A stretch of 38,375 nucleotides of DNA from Maricaulis sp. (GCA_002692855.1 NZMJ01000066.1:12193-50567); one strand, 5' to 3'. Shown: positions 27,001-35,689, numbered from the stretch's first letter. Numbers and translations: made by a program. Notes: a model not told the origin generated them from the letters alone.

Positions 27001-27900
27001 TCAGCCCTTCAGCAATTCACCGATCGCCTCGGCGATCATGCGGGCTTCGGCTTCGCGGGCTGAATTCTTGCGCCAGGCAATACCGATCTCCCGCCCGATG
27101 ATTGGGGGATCAAAGGGGATGACGGCGAGGTCGAGGCCTTCGGTCAGACCGCCTTCCACCGCGAGACGTGGAAGCAATGTCGCGCCCAGCCCCGAACGGA
27201 CCATCTGGGCCAGCGTATGAAGGCTGGTCGCCGCGAAATCGGAGCGCGCAGAGGATTCCGCGCAAACGCTGACGGCGTGGTCGCGCAGGCAATGCCCGTC
27301 ATCAAGCAATAGAAGTTTTTCACCGGCCACGTCCGACAGGGTGACGGAGGATTCGTTCGCCAGGCGGTGATCGCGCGCGGAGGCAAAGAAAAACTCGTCC
27401 GGCCCCACCGACACCGTCTCGATGCCTGATTCCTCGTAAGGCAGGGCAATGAGCGCCGCGTCGATCCGGCGATCCTTCAACGCCTCATAGAGGCGGCCCG
27501 TCAGGTCCTCGCGCAGGAACAATTCCAGCTTTCGGAAGCGATGGCGCAATTCGGGAACGACACGGGGCAGGAGGAAGGGCGCGATGGTCGGGATCACACC
27601 GAGCCGGAAGGGACCCGCCAGCGGTTCACCGGCGGCGCGCGCCGCCTGGACCAGATCCTCGGCCTCGGTCAAAGCCCGGCGCGCGCGCTCGACGGCCACC
27701 TCGCCCGCAGGGGTCAGCGTGGCGCCCCGTGCGCCGCGTTCCACCAGAACCACGCCCAGAATCCCCTCCAATTCCTTGATGCCGGCCGACAGGGTGGGCT
27801 GGGTCACGAAGCTGGCCTCGGCGGCGCGCGAGAAGCTGCCGTGTTCGGCAAGGGCCAGCAGGAAGGACAATTGGCGCAGGGTCGGGAGAAGTGTGCTCAT
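27001..27900 (-). CDS. oxyR: Hydrogen-peroxide sensor OxyR
   Basis: The 299-residue LysR-type regulator begins with the winged helix LRQLSFLLALAEHGSFSRAAEASFVTQPTLSAGIKELE. The redox pair is C204 and C213 in GHCLRDHAVSVC, the same nine-residue spacing as Cys199 and Cys208 of E. coli OxyR, so it should sense peroxide by disulfide formation. The effector domain block IPTIAPFLLPRVVPELR is typical. It is divergent from the peroxiredoxin gene across 147 bases, the classic oxyR-ahpC arrangement. The ribosome site is weak. Confidence 0.95.
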   Translation of the reverse strand: MSTLLPTLRQLSFLLALAEHGSFSRAAEASFVTQPTLSAGIKELEGILGVVLVERGARGATLTPAGEVAVERARRALTEAEDLVQAARAAGEPLAGPFRLGVIPTIAPFLLPRVVPELRHRFRKLELFLREDLTGRLYEALKDRRIDAALIALPYEESGIETVSVGPDEFFFASARDHRLANESSVTLSDVAGEKLLLLDDGHCLRDHAVSVCAESSARSDFAATSLHTLAQMVRSGLGATLLPRLAVEGGLTEGLDLAVIPFDPPIIGREIGIAWRKNSAREAEARMIAEAIGELLKG

Positions 27901-28047
27901 GGGTATCGAGTTTACCTATGTCATATCAAAAAACAATTCATTGGATTGATGGAACGAAGTGCGCGACAAGCCCCTCATCAAACAAGGGCGGCCGGGCTCC
28001 CAATTCCCCGGCGGCCTGTTTAACTGCGAACCAAACAGGAGAATTAC
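27901..28047. promoter_or_regulatory. Divergent oxyR-ahpC control region
   Basis: The 147-base gap holds two divergent promoters. An AT-rich core lies at 27905-27955. ATCG (27905-27908) and CTAT (27916-27919) are seven bases apart, like two of the four tetrads in OxyR sites (ATAG-N7-CTAT), but the next tetrads do not match. The ahpC ribosome site AGGAGA is seven bases from its ATG. OxyR binding here is likely from arrangement, but the exact site is uncertain. Confidence 0.55.
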
Positions 28048-28599
28048 ATGCTGGGTGTTGGCGAAAAACTGCCGTCCTTCGAAGTCACGGGCGTCAAGCC
28101 GAAGTTCAATCAGCACGAAGAAAACGGCGAGTCGGCCTTCGAGCCGATCACCGAAACCTCGTTCGAGGGCAAGTGGAAGGTCATCTTCTTCTACCCGAAG
28201 GATTTCACCTTCGTCTGCCCGACCGAGATCAAGGCGTTCGCCGATCTGGGCGGTGAATTCGAAGACCGCGATGCCGTCGTCATGGGCGGTTCCGCGGACA
28301 ATGAGTTCTGCAAGCTGGCGTGGCGCCGGGACCATCCGGATCTCGACAAGCTGCCGATCTGGAACTTCGCCGACACGACCGGCTCGCTGATCGACGCGCT
28401 GGGTATCCGGTCCGAGGAAGGCGTGCCGCTGCGCGCGACCTTCATCGTCGACCCGGACAACACCATCCAGCACGTCTATGTGACGAACCTCAATGTCGGC
28501 CGGAATCCGGAAGACACGCTGCGCGTCCTTGACGCACTGCAGACCGACGAGCTGTGCCCGTGCAACCGCCAGGTCGGCGGTGACACGCTGGCTGCCTAA
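28048..28599 (+). CDS. ahpC: AhpC-type peroxiredoxin (AhpD-dependent class)
   Basis: The 183-residue 2-Cys peroxiredoxin reduces H2O2 and organic peroxides. The peroxidatic Cys57 is in FVCPTE and the resolving cysteines C170 and C172 are in DELCPCNR. The CPC ending and the [15 protein letters not shown] block match the mycobacterial AhpC class, which is recycled by AhpD rather than AhpF. The neighbouring ahpD agrees with this. A strong AGGAGA ribosome site precedes it, and OxyR is encoded divergently upstream. Confidence 0.96.
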   Translation: MLGVGEKLPSFEVTGVKPKFNQHEENGESAFEPITETSFEGKWKVIFFYPKDFTFVCPTEIKAFADLGGEFEDRDAVVMGGSADNEFCKLAWRRDHPDLDKLPIWNFADTTGSLIDALGIRSEEGVPLRATFIVDPDNTIQHVYVTNLNVGRNPEDTLRVLDALQTDELCPCNRQVGGDTLAA

Positions 28600-28614
28600 G
28601 GCAGCCCGAAACGA

Positions 28615-28738
28615 TCGCACCGGAGCGGTGCTGGCGGGACCCCCCGTCCTTCATGCCCTCCATGACGCCGGCCCCTCCGGTGCGAGACTTTCTCCCGAAT
28701 GTCCTCAATCAGCCCCGCCGCGCACCCATTGCGCGGCG
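28615..28738 (+). promoter_or_regulatory. Nested hairpins between ahpC and ahpD
   Basis: Three pairings compete or follow one another. GCACCG-GAG-CGGTGC at 28617-28631 is a small hairpin. The sequence TCGCACCGGAG (28615-28625) can instead pair with CTCCGGTGCGA (28675-28685), an 11-bp perfect match. CGCCGCGC (28716-28723) pairs with GCGCGGCG (28731-28738) in an 8-bp stem ending six bases before the GGAG ribosome site of ahpD. This may tune the AhpC to AhpD ratio by processing, partial termination or translation control. Confidence 0.55.
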
Positions 28739-28756
28739 ATGGATGGAGTGTGCGCG

Positions 28757-29281
28757 ATGAGCCTTGAAGCCCTGAAAGACAGCCTTCCCGACTATGCGAA
28801 GGACCTGAAGCTGAACCTGTCGAGCCTGGCGCGCGAAACGGTGCTCGATGACCAGAAGAAGTGGGGCAGCTTCCTCGCGGCCGCCCATGCGACCGGCGAC
28901 GCGGAAACGCTGAAGTCGATCACGGCGGAGGTCGAGGACAAGCTGTCGCCCGACGCGCTGAACGCGGCCAAGGCGGCGTCGGCGATCATGGGCATGAACA
29001 ATGTCTATTACCGCTTCCTTCACCTCGTGAAGGCGCCCGATTACAAGCAATTGCCGGCCAAGCTGCGCATGAATGCGATCGCCAATCCCGGCGTCGACAA
29101 GGCCGATTTCGAGCTGTGGTCGCTGGGCGTCTCGGCGATCAATGGCTGCGGCATGTGCATGGAGAGCCACGAGGCCGAAGTGCGCAAGCACGGCGTGACC
29201 GCCGAACAGGTCCAGGCGGTGGTGCGCATCGCCAGTGTCGTCAGCGCCGTGGCGGCGGTGAAACGGGCCGAGGCGGTCTGA
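28757..29281 (+). CDS. ahpD: Alkyl hydroperoxide reductase AhpD
   Basis: The 174-residue carboxymuconolactone-decarboxylase-fold protein recycles AhpC through its own thiol pair. The active site [12 protein letters not shown] has C131 and C134 with His138, and Glu119 lies in [12 protein letters not shown], matching the Mycobacterium tuberculosis AhpD relay. Its length is close to that enzyme (177). GGAG lies eight bases before the ATG at 28757, and codons upstream are not family-like. It is downstream of ahpC across a 157-base structured spacer and ends before a strong terminator. Confidence 0.95.
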   Translation: MSLEALKDSLPDYAKDLKLNLSSLARETVLDDQKKWGSFLAAAHATGDAETLKSITAEVEDKLSPDALNAAKAASAIMGMNNVYYRFLHLVKAPDYKQLPAKLRMNAIANPGVDKADFELWSLGVSAINGCGMCMESHEAEVRKHGVTAEQVQAVVRIASVVSAVAAVKRAEAV

Positions 29282-29325
29282 AACGCAAACCGTTAAACAG
29301 CGTTAACACACACAAGATGTGGTAT

Positions 29326-29354
29326 ATGGGGCTCTTCGGAGCCCCATTTCTTTT
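29326..29354 (+). terminator. Intrinsic terminator of ahpC-ahpD
   Basis: ATGGGGCTC (29326-29334) pairs perfectly with GAGCCCCAT (29339-29347) around a TTCG tetraloop, followed by TTCTTTT. This is an excellent Rho-independent terminator for the plus-strand peroxide operon. Confidence 0.93.
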
Positions 29355-29402
29355 GTGCTAACGGCTTGTTTTGCGCCGAAATTTTTCTCCTGCAGCGCGT
29401 TT

Positions 29403-29431
29403 TTGACAGTTTTGTAAAACGTCCGTATAGT
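29403..29431 (+). promoter_or_regulatory. Near-consensus sigma70-type promoter
   Basis: TTGACA (29403-29408) and TATAGT (29426-29431) are spaced by exactly 17 bases. The -35 box is perfect and the -10 box has one mismatch or two depending on the consensus used. The -10 box ends eight bases before an ATG, so transcription should begin at or just before the start codon. CGTTTT (29398-29403) and AAAACG (29416-29421) form an inverted repeat over the -35 box, which could be an operator. Confidence 0.8.
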
Positions 29432-29439
29432 CACTAATT

Positions 29440-29766
29440 ATGAGATTGCTTTCGAACGCCCATAACGCAGCCCACCTGCCCCACCGCCACGGTCACGACA
29501 CCGGGACGGCCGCGGATTCGCGCCGTTTCTTCTCGTCGGACACGCGCTGGGAAGCCGAACACCATTCCGATTTCTCGTGGATGCGTGTCCTGACCAGCCT
29601 TGTCGGTGCGGTCATGCTCGTGATCACGTCGCTGGTGCTGGGCCGTGTCGAGGCCCTGGGCGGTGTCGCGGTTCTCCTGCTGCTGGTCGGCGTTGTCTGG
29701 ACCGGCCTGTCGCTGCGCGTGACCGCGATCAAGCTGACGACGCGCAAGGCGCCGCATTCGGCCTGA
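29440..29766 (+). CDS. Small His-rich membrane protein, probably leaderless
   Basis: I do not recognise this 108-residue protein. The first 47 residues are hydrophilic and rich in His (NAHNAAHLPHRHGHDTG, then AEHHSDF), followed by two hydrophobic segments at about residues 48-67 and 72-92 and a short basic tail. The His run could bind metal, but this is only composition. The ATG at 29440 has no ribosome site because the promoter -10 box ends eight bases upstream, so the mRNA is likely leaderless. A later start would remove the His-rich part. It is followed by the symporter gene after a 101-base gap. Confidence 0.75.
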   Translation: MRLLSNAHNAAHLPHRHGHDTGTAADSRRFFSSDTRWEAEHHSDFSWMRVLTSLVGAVMLVITSLVLGRVEALGGVAVLLLLVGVVWTGLSLRVTAIKLTTRKAPHSA

Positions 29767-29867
29767 TCCGTCCGGTCTTTCCTGCCTGCATCCTCCGCTG
29801 ATTGACGCCATCCCTTCACACCTTAGTGTGATCGCGACAGTCCAATGCGCCGGGGAGGGCGACATCC

Positions 29868-31148
29868 ATGAATTGGTGGTTTGGCATCACGCTGTGGAAG
29901 CGTGTCCTCGGCGGGCTTGTGCTCGGTATCGCCTTTGGCCTCCTGATGACGCAGGTCATGGGACGCGCCGAAGCCGCAGATTGGCTGGGCACATGGGTTC
30001 AGCCCATCGGTGACATCTTTATCCGCCTGATCCGGATGATGATCGTGCCCTTGATCTTCACGACGCTGGTCGCCGGTGTTGTGGCGATGAAGGAGCCCGC
30101 ACGCCTCGGATCGCTGGGGGTGAAGACGATCATCCTTTATCTGGGCACCACCTTCTTCGCCAACATCATCGGTCTGGGCTTCGGCGCACTCTTCCGCCCC
30201 GGCGCTGGCGCGCTCGACAGCATCAGCGTTGCGGAACCGACGCCGCTCAGCACTGAGCGGCCCGATGCGATCGACCAGATCCTCGGAATTATTCCGGAAA
30301 ACCCGGTCGGCGCGCTCGCAGATGCGAACATTCTCGCCATCATCTTCTTTGCGTTGCTGTTCGGGATCGGCATCCTGATGGCGCGCGAAAAGGGCGAAAT
30401 CGTCGGCCGCTTCTTCGAGAGCGCATCCGACGTGGTGCTGAAAGTCACGCATATCGTGATGGAGGTCGCGCCCTTCGGCGTCTTCGCGCTGATCGCCTAT
30501 ACGACGGCGGCCTATGGCATCGAGGCCTTTATCTCGATCGGCTGGCTGATCCTCGCAGTCTATCTCGGCCTGATCGCCCACATGATCCTGGTCTATGGCG
30601 GTCTGATCCGCTTCGTGCTCGGCCTGCCTGTGATCCGCTTCTTCCGGGGCATCACGGATGCCCAGGCGGTCGCATTCTCGACAGCATCGAGCTCTGCGAC
30701 CCTGCCGGTGACGATCACGAATGTGTCGGAAAACCTGGGCGTCAAGCGCGGCGTGGCGGGTTCGGTCCTGCCGCTGGGCGCGACCATCAACATGGACGGC
30801 ACCGCGCTCTATCTCGGCATTCTGGCGCTCTTTACGGCGCAGGCCTTCGGGATTGACCTCAGCTGGTGGAACTATCTGCTGATCGCGATTACGGCCGCCG
30901 CGGTATCGATCGGCGCAGCCGGGATCCCGTCTGCGTCGCTATTCCTGCTCGCGACCGTGCTGGGAACCTTCGGCGCGTCTCCTGAACAGGTGGCGCTCGT
31001 GGTCGGCTTCATCCTGCCGGTCGACCGGATCATGGACATGGCGCGCACGGTGGTGAACGTCACCGGCGACGCAGCGGTCGCCACGACGGTCGCCAAATGG
31101 GAAGGCGAGCTGGACGAGGACGTCTTCCGCGCGCCTGCCACGGTGTAG
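29868..31148 (+). CDS. Dicarboxylate/amino acid:cation symporter (DAACS)
   Basis: The 426-residue protein is a GltP/DctA-family carrier that imports glutamate, aspartate or C4-dicarboxylates with Na+ or H+. The HP1 serine-rich loop FSTASSSATLPVT, the NMDGTALY motif of helix 7, GIPSASLFLLATVLGTFG of HP2 and the helix-8 DRIMDMARTVVNVTGDA are all visible, with the substrate-binding region intact. A GGGGAGGG ribosome site precedes the ATG. A small hairpin (TCACAC-CTTA-GTGTGA at 29816-29831) lies upstream. Substrate choice cannot be settled from the sequence. The next gene starts three bases after its stop. Confidence 0.93.
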   Translation: MNWWFGITLWKRVLGGLVLGIAFGLLMTQVMGRAEAADWLGTWVQPIGDIFIRLIRMMIVPLIFTTLVAGVVAMKEPARLGSLGVKTIILYLGTTFFANIIGLGFGALFRPGAGALDSISVAEPTPLSTERPDAIDQILGIIPENPVGALADANILAIIFFALLFGIGILMAREKGEIVGRFFESASDVVLKVTHIVMEVAPFGVFALIAYTTAAYGIEAFISIGWLILAVYLGLIAHMILVYGGLIRFVLGLPVIRFFRGITDAQAVAFSTASSSATLPVTITNVSENLGVKRGVAGSVLPLGATINMDGTALYLGILALFTAQAFGIDLSWWNYLLIAITAAAVSIGAAGIPSASLFLLATVLGTFGASPEQVALVVGFILPVDRIMDMARTVVNVTGDAAVATTVAKWEGELDEDVFRAPATV

Positions 31149-31151
31149 GCG

Positions 31152-31772
31152 ATGGCGCCGTCACGGATACGGCTGATCGAGATCATCGTCGCCGCCAGCG
31201 TCGTGGTGATCTCGGTCGCGTCCCTGTTCGTGGCGGTGTTCCAGGGCATCGTGATGCAGCGCACGCTGGAAGCCAGCGTGCTGCCCGTCCTGCAATACTC
31301 GACCGGCAATTACGACAATGACCGCGACGAATGGGTGCTGGTGCTGAACATCACCAATACCGGTATCGGCCCGGCCGAGCTGCGCAGCATAAGGGTGACC
31401 TGGGATGGTCAGCCCATCGAGGACGCGCCGCCCTTCCTGATGGCGTGCTGCCTGCCCGCCAGCATCGCGGAAGCGGACCGGCCAGCCTATCTGCAGGACC
31501 TGTTCGAGAGCGGCGAGCTCAACATCATTTTCGACGGGGTGGACGGGCGCTTCTTCGCGCCGCAGGAAAGCGTCGATTTCATCTCGGTCGACCGGCCGGA
31601 CCGCGAGACGCAGGCGCGCGGTCGCGCCTTGTGGAGCGCGCTTGACCGGGCACGGCACGATCTGGAGGTCGAGCTTTGCTATTGTTCGGTGTTCGATGAC
31701 TGCTGGCAGGCGAACTTCCCGACACAAACCCGGGAGCGGGTGCGCCAATGTCCGGCCCCGGACGAAGGCTGA
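31152..31772 (+). CDS. Membrane-anchored protein of unknown function
   Basis: The 206-residue protein has one N-terminal transmembrane helix (about residues 8-30) and an extracytoplasmic domain. WVLVLNITNTGIGPAELRSIRVTWDG looks like a beta-sandwich strand pattern. Six cysteines, including MACCLP, LCYCSVFDDC and RQCP, suggest disulfides. It starts three bases after the symporter stop and may be co-transcribed with it. Its stop codon abuts the stop codon of the convergent patatin gene (TGATCA). I do not recognise the family. Confidence 0.7.
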   Translation: MAPSRIRLIEIIVAASVVVISVASLFVAVFQGIVMQRTLEASVLPVLQYSTGNYDNDRDEWVLVLNITNTGIGPAELRSIRVTWDGQPIEDAPPFLMACCLPASIAEADRPAYLQDLFESGELNIIFDGVDGRFFAPQESVDFISVDRPDRETQARGRALWSALDRARHDLEVELCYCSVFDDCWQANFPTQTRERVRQCPAPDEG

Positions 31773-34007
31773 TCAGAAATTCCGCCCGACATAGAGGAAG
31801 ACCGCCTTGTTGCCCCGGTCGCCGGCCGACAGTCCGAAATAGACCGGGCCGAGCAGCGTGTTCACGGCGCCGTAGCCGGTGATCGAGAAGACCGGGTCCG
31901 GTTGGTAGACGAGGAAGTCGCCGAGATCGAAGGTGAACTCGGCCACTTCCACCAGGCCGCCGACATAGAGCGGGATCGACCCGACCGCGTCCGAGGCGGT
32001 CAGACGCCGGTACATCTCCACGGAGGCGTAGCGATAGTCGTTGTTCGGCAATTCGCGTTCCGAATAGGCCGAGAGGCGACGGAAGCCCCCGAGGAAGAAG
32101 AGCGATTGCAGCACGACGCCGGTGTCCTCGCTGGTGCCGCCTTCGGCGCGCACCACGCCGCCCCAATCGCCGAGGCCGAAGGCCTGCGCCGCAGTCAGGC
32201 GGATGCGCTCATAGGTCTGTTGCGGCAGGCCGATTTCCGAATTGAGATTGGTGATCCACAAGGCCTCGGCCGAGAAGCTGCGCCCTGATGTCGGGAAGTC
32301 GGGGTGATCGAGCGTATCGATCTCGAAGGCCGCGCCGACGCGGGCGATCTCCAGCTGGACATCGGAAAACTCCGTCGGATCATTGCCGAGAATGTCGGAA
32401 TGGTATTCGCCCGTCCGGTAGTCTGCGACGAGCGCGATCTGGCCCCAGCGGCCGAGATCGCGTCCCAGCTCCGCCTCGACATACCAGTTCTCGAGCCAGT
32501 AATCGTCGATCCGGTCGCCGTCGAAATCGAGCGGCAGGGGATAGCCTTCGAAGCCCGCTTCGAAATCGGTGAAATACCGGCCCTCCGGCCCGAAAGGCTG
32601 CAGCCATTCCAGCGCGATGCCGTATTCCGATCCGAGGGTGAGCGATACGCCCAGTTCGCCCCCGGCCGCATTGAGGGGAATGCGCGAATAGCGCCCGCGC
32701 AGCACATAGCGCGAATTGCGGTCGAACGTGTTCGAGACGGTCAGGCCCGCCTGGAAGAGGTCATCGCCCAGATAGCGCTCCCGGGTGCGCAAGGTCAGCG
32801 TACCGTCATCCTGGAAACCGGCATCGATCGTGCCGAAGGCCTGCAGGCCCGCCACTTCGGTGATGGCGTTCTCGATATCCTCGCGTGACACCTCGTCGCC
32901 TGCTTCGATACCGAACCGCTCGGCAATCAGGGCGTCGGACACGCGCGTGTTATTGTCGATCTCGATGCGCGCGACCTGCCGCGTCCCGCCGCCCGACCGG
33001 GCCGATATGGCGCCCGGATTGTCGACCGGCGCGGAGGCCTGCGCCGCGATCTCGCGCATCCGGGCCCGGAAGGGCGCGGCGGCATTCACACCGGATTCGA
33101 AGCCGTCGCCTGCCCGCTCGAAGCTGGCGGTCGACAGCATCGACAGGTCGGGACGGATCAATATGTCGCCGGGTCCGAGCAATTCGGCCTGCTCGGTTCG
33201 GTTGGTCCAGACCTGGACCTGCACGATCTGCTGCGCGATCTGCACGACGGACGGGTTGGCGGGCGGGTCGGACGGCTCGATCGTCGTGTCGACGACGATC
33301 ACCACGTCCGCGCCCATTTCGCGCGCGACATCGACCGGCAACTGTTTCGACAGACCGCCATCGACCAGCAGCCGTCCGTTGATCTCGCGCGGGTCGAACA
33401 GGCCGGGAACCGACATCGAGGCCAGCATCGCCTCGACGATGTCGCCCTCGCCGATCACCACGGCCTGGCCATTCCCGAGATCGGTCGCGACGGCCCGGTA
33501 GGGGATGGGCATGTCGTCAAAGTCGAAGACCGGCGGCGCTTCGTCGAGCATGCGGCGGTAGAAGCCCTGCAGCCCGCGCAGCGTGGTCACGCTGGTCGGC
33601 AGGACGAGGCCGTTCTCGCCCCATCCCGCGACATAGTCAGAGAAATACTCGTCCTGCCGGTCCTTCTCGCGGAAGGGCAATTCATCGCGGCCGCGCGAAT
33701 TCTGGATCAGGCGCGGCCAGTCGGCGGACTCGAACTCGGCGCGCATCTCGTCGGGCGACCAGCCCGCGGCATAGAGCCCGCCGACCACCGAACCCATGGA
33801 GGTGCCGACAACGCAGTGGACCGGGACGCCTTCTTCCTCCAGCGCGGCCAGGACACCGATATGGGTCGAGGCAAGCGCCCCGCCGCCGGACAGGACGAGG
33901 CCGACATCGAGACGCCCGTCTGCGTCGTCATGGTCGCAGCCCTGCGCAAACGCCGGGGCGCCCAGCAAACCGCCGATCGCGGCGGCACAAATCATCTGAC
34001 GAAACAT
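31773..34007 (-). CDS. Patatin-like phospholipase with outer-membrane barrel (PlpD/RssA type)
   Basis: The 744-residue protein has a signal peptide (cut after PAFA), a patatin domain (about residues 35-300), a POTRA-like segment (about 330-410) and a C-terminal barrel ending in FLYVGRNF, with the final Phe used for outer-membrane insertion. The catalytic dyad is Ser70 in GTSMG and Asp216 in VDGGLS. The oxyanion loop is GGGALAS at 41-47, where GGGxRG is more usual. This is the layout of type Vd autotransporters, so a phospholipase A could sit at the surface or be released. The start at 34007 is chosen because GGGGGGG lies six bases upstream; the first ATG would touch it. Confidence 0.9.
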   Translation of the reverse strand: MFRQMICAAAIGGLLGAPAFAQGCDHDDADGRLDVGLVLSGGGALASTHIGVLAALEEEGVPVHCVVGTSMGSVVGGLYAAGWSPDEMRAEFESADWPRLIQNSRGRDELPFREKDRQDEYFSDYVAGWGENGLVLPTSVTTLRGLQGFYRRMLDEAPPVFDFDDMPIPYRAVATDLGNGQAVVIGEGDIVEAMLASMSVPGLFDPREINGRLLVDGGLSKQLPVDVAREMGADVVIVVDTTIEPSDPPANPSVVQIAQQIVQVQVWTNRTEQAELLGPGDILIRPDLSMLSTASFERAGDGFESGVNAAAPFRARMREIAAQASAPVDNPGAISARSGGGTRQVARIEIDNNTRVSDALIAERFGIEAGDEVSREDIENAITEVAGLQAFGTIDAGFQDDGTLTLRTRERYLGDDLFQAGLTVSNTFDRNSRYVLRGRYSRIPLNAAGGELGVSLTLGSEYGIALEWLQPFGPEGRYFTDFEAGFEGYPLPLDFDGDRIDDYWLENWYVEAELGRDLGRWGQIALVADYRTGEYHSDILGNDPTEFSDVQLEIARVGAAFEIDTLDHPDFPTSGRSFSAEALWITNLNSEIGLPQQTYERIRLTAAQAFGLGDWGGVVRAEGGTSEDTGVVLQSLFFLGGFRRLSAYSERELPNNDYRYASVEMYRRLTASDAVGSIPLYVGGLVEVAEFTFDLGDFLVYQPDPVFSITGYGAVNTLLGPVYFGLSAGDRGNKAVFLYVGRNF

Positions 34008-34141
34008 GCACATCCCCCCCAGTCCATTCCGGCGAACCTAACCGGAAACGGAGCCAGCAATCCAATTTGCACGTGCGCTGCGATGATCCACAGCGCTCAG
34101 GGGAACGTATCGGGTGTTAGCGCTGTTTTGAGGTCGTGGCC

Positions 34142-34474
34142 ATGAAATTTGTCCAACTCCTCCCCGTCATGGCCGCGCTCGTGTTGGCCGCCCTCATTGT
34201 CTGGGCGGCCGGCGCGGGTGACTTCGCCGGTTTCGGGGCCGTCCTCCTGTCCGACCCCTGGGGGGTCGTGACGATGGCCGATCTCTATATCGGCTTCCTG
34301 TTTGCCGCCCTGATCATCTGGTTCAGCCACGAGAACAAGATTGCGGCCCTGCTCTGGATCGCGCCGATTGCCGTGCTGGGCAATGTATGGACGGGTCTGT
34401 GGTTCGCGATCCACCTGCCGCGCCTGATCCGGGCGTTGCGGGACTCGCGCCGGGGCGATGCCGCTATCGGCTGA
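34142..34474 (+). CDS. Small membrane protein, DUF1475-like
   Basis: The 110-residue protein has three hydrophobic segments (about residues 5-23, 42-60 and 68-88). SDPWGVVTMADLYIGFLFAALIIWF and LLWIAPIAVLGNVWTGLWFAIHLPRLIRALR resemble the DUF1475 family of small membrane proteins, but I am not certain. GAGG is eight bases before the ATG at 34142, which is preferred to the GTG six bases upstream. A 54-codon frame follows on the same strand. Confidence 0.68.
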   Translation: MKFVQLLPVMAALVLAALIVWAAGAGDFAGFGAVLLSDPWGVVTMADLYIGFLFAALIIWFSHENKIAALLWIAPIAVLGNVWTGLWFAIHLPRLIRALRDSRRGDAAIG

Positions 34475-34500
34475 ACGCACTCCCGGACTATCCTGTCTTC

Positions 34501-34665
34501 ATGAAAGCCCTTCGGGACTTCACGGTTGCGACCCTGATGGCCGCGCTGCCCGGCTGGCTCTTGCTGGGAGCGGGAGCCATTCCGTTTGCGCTGGCTGCGG
34601 GCGCGCTGGTGGCGTGGGACAATGCGCGGCGGCGTCAGATCGTGTCCGGCAATTCCATGAAATAG
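34501..34665 (+). CDS. Possible 54-residue membrane protein
   Basis: ATG at 34501 opens a 54-codon frame: a basic start (MKALRDF), a hydrophobic stretch at about residues 8-39 rich in Ala, Gly and Leu, then a basic tail (NARRRQIVSGNSMK). The composition is that of a small inner-membrane protein. The ribosome site is poor. Its last 31 bases overlap the convergent hydrolase gene. It may be translated after the DUF1475-like gene, 26 bases upstream. There is no homology that I can name. Confidence 0.4.
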   Translation: MKALRDFTVATLMAALPGWLLLGAGAIPFALAAGALVAWDNARRRQIVSGNSMK

Positions 34666-35636
34666 CACAGGCAATCGTCGCGGATCGCGGCGACCGACCT
34701 GGCCAGCATGACCGGCGTGACGGTGCGTTTTAAGATCACACGGTCCCCCTCAATGCTCAGAAATTGGTCCGTTAGATCGCGACCTGTTTCGTCGATCACG
34801 GTGAGGGGCTGCCCCCCGCGCGGCAGGCGCGCGAAGGTGCTGCCTGCCGGGCGCTCGAAGAAGTTCCACTTCTCGATACTGGCCGGCAATTCCAGGTCGG
34901 CATCGGCGTGTGCCTCGAACGCGATGTCTGCGCCCGGCGACACTTCGACCCGCCCGGTGATCTCCAGCAGGCGCAGATCGCGGTCTTCCTTCCCATGCCA
35001 GTGATCAAGGTGGAGCACGGCCATCAAGAGGTCGAACCCGGCTTCGCCGCCGGCGGGATCGCTCGCCTGTCCGCACTCCGCCGTGATTGCCGGGCAGAGC
35101 GGGCGCAGGGCCAGCGACATCATCGCCGGCGGGGTAAGGGTCAAGATCGCATTGGGCGAGAACAGACTGGCGAGGTGGCGGTCCTCGCCGCCCAGCCCGT
35201 GCACCAGCGCATAATGCGGGTTGGCTCCGGTATTGTTGTGAAAGTCGATCGCGGCGAAAGGCTTTGCTGCGGCCAGCTCCGCCTTGATCGTACCGGCCAT
35301 CGCAAGCAGCGGCGTGTCGCCCCCGGCCCAGAGCCGGTTGAAATCGGTCTCGGGCGAGAGGCGGCGCTTGCCAGCTTCGGCCGCCTCGACATTGCCGACA
35401 AAGATCCAGAGCGAGCGTGGCAGGGGGTGGGTGGTCATCCAGTCCTGCAGACGCTTCAAAACGTCGAGGCCGACCGTCTCGTCGCCATGCTGCATCACGG
35501 CGATGAAGACCGGGTCCGGGCGGCGGCCTTCGAGCCGGATCAGGGCGGGGTTCGCAAACACGGACCGGATCGTGCGCCCGGTGACACCGGTCAGGTCGGG
35601 CAGGGCGGTGAGGCGGTCAAACGGGGCGGTTTTCAT
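34635..35636 (-). CDS. Succinylglutamate desuccinylase/aspartoacylase family hydrolase
   Basis: The 333-residue protein is a zinc-dependent amidohydrolase of the M14-like AstE/AspA family. The zinc ligands His50 and Glu53 are in QHGDETVG and His133 in DFHNNTG. RRLSPETDFNRLW, the typical Arg-rich substrate loop, and TAECGQ with the probable general base follow. The C-terminal beta domain is complete. The exact N-acyl amino acid cleaved is unknown; no arginine-degradation genes neighbour it. It is divergent from ffh. Confidence 0.87.
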   Translation of the reverse strand: MKTAPFDRLTALPDLTGVTGRTIRSVFANPALIRLEGRRPDPVFIAVMQHGDETVGLDVLKRLQDWMTTHPLPRSLWIFVGNVEAAEAGKRRLSPETDFNRLWAGGDTPLLAMAGTIKAELAAAKPFAAIDFHNNTGANPHYALVHGLGGEDRHLASLFSPNAILTLTPPAMMSLALRPLCPAITAECGQASDPAGGEAGFDLLMAVLHLDHWHGKEDRDLRLLEITGRVEVSPGADIAFEAHADADLELPASIEKWNFFERPAGSTFARLPRGGQPLTVIDETGRDLTDQFLSIEGDRVILKRTVTPVMLARSVAAIRDDCLCYFMELPDTI

Positions 35637-35689
35637 GACGCCAGTCCTGCCTGCGGACGGGTGCCGGTCAAGCGTTCACCCGCATTTCC

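Noticed and set aside
27905..27941. A full OxyR four-tetrad binding site
   Set aside because: Only two tetrads at the right spacing resemble the consensus. The other two do not match, so only a control region is claimed.
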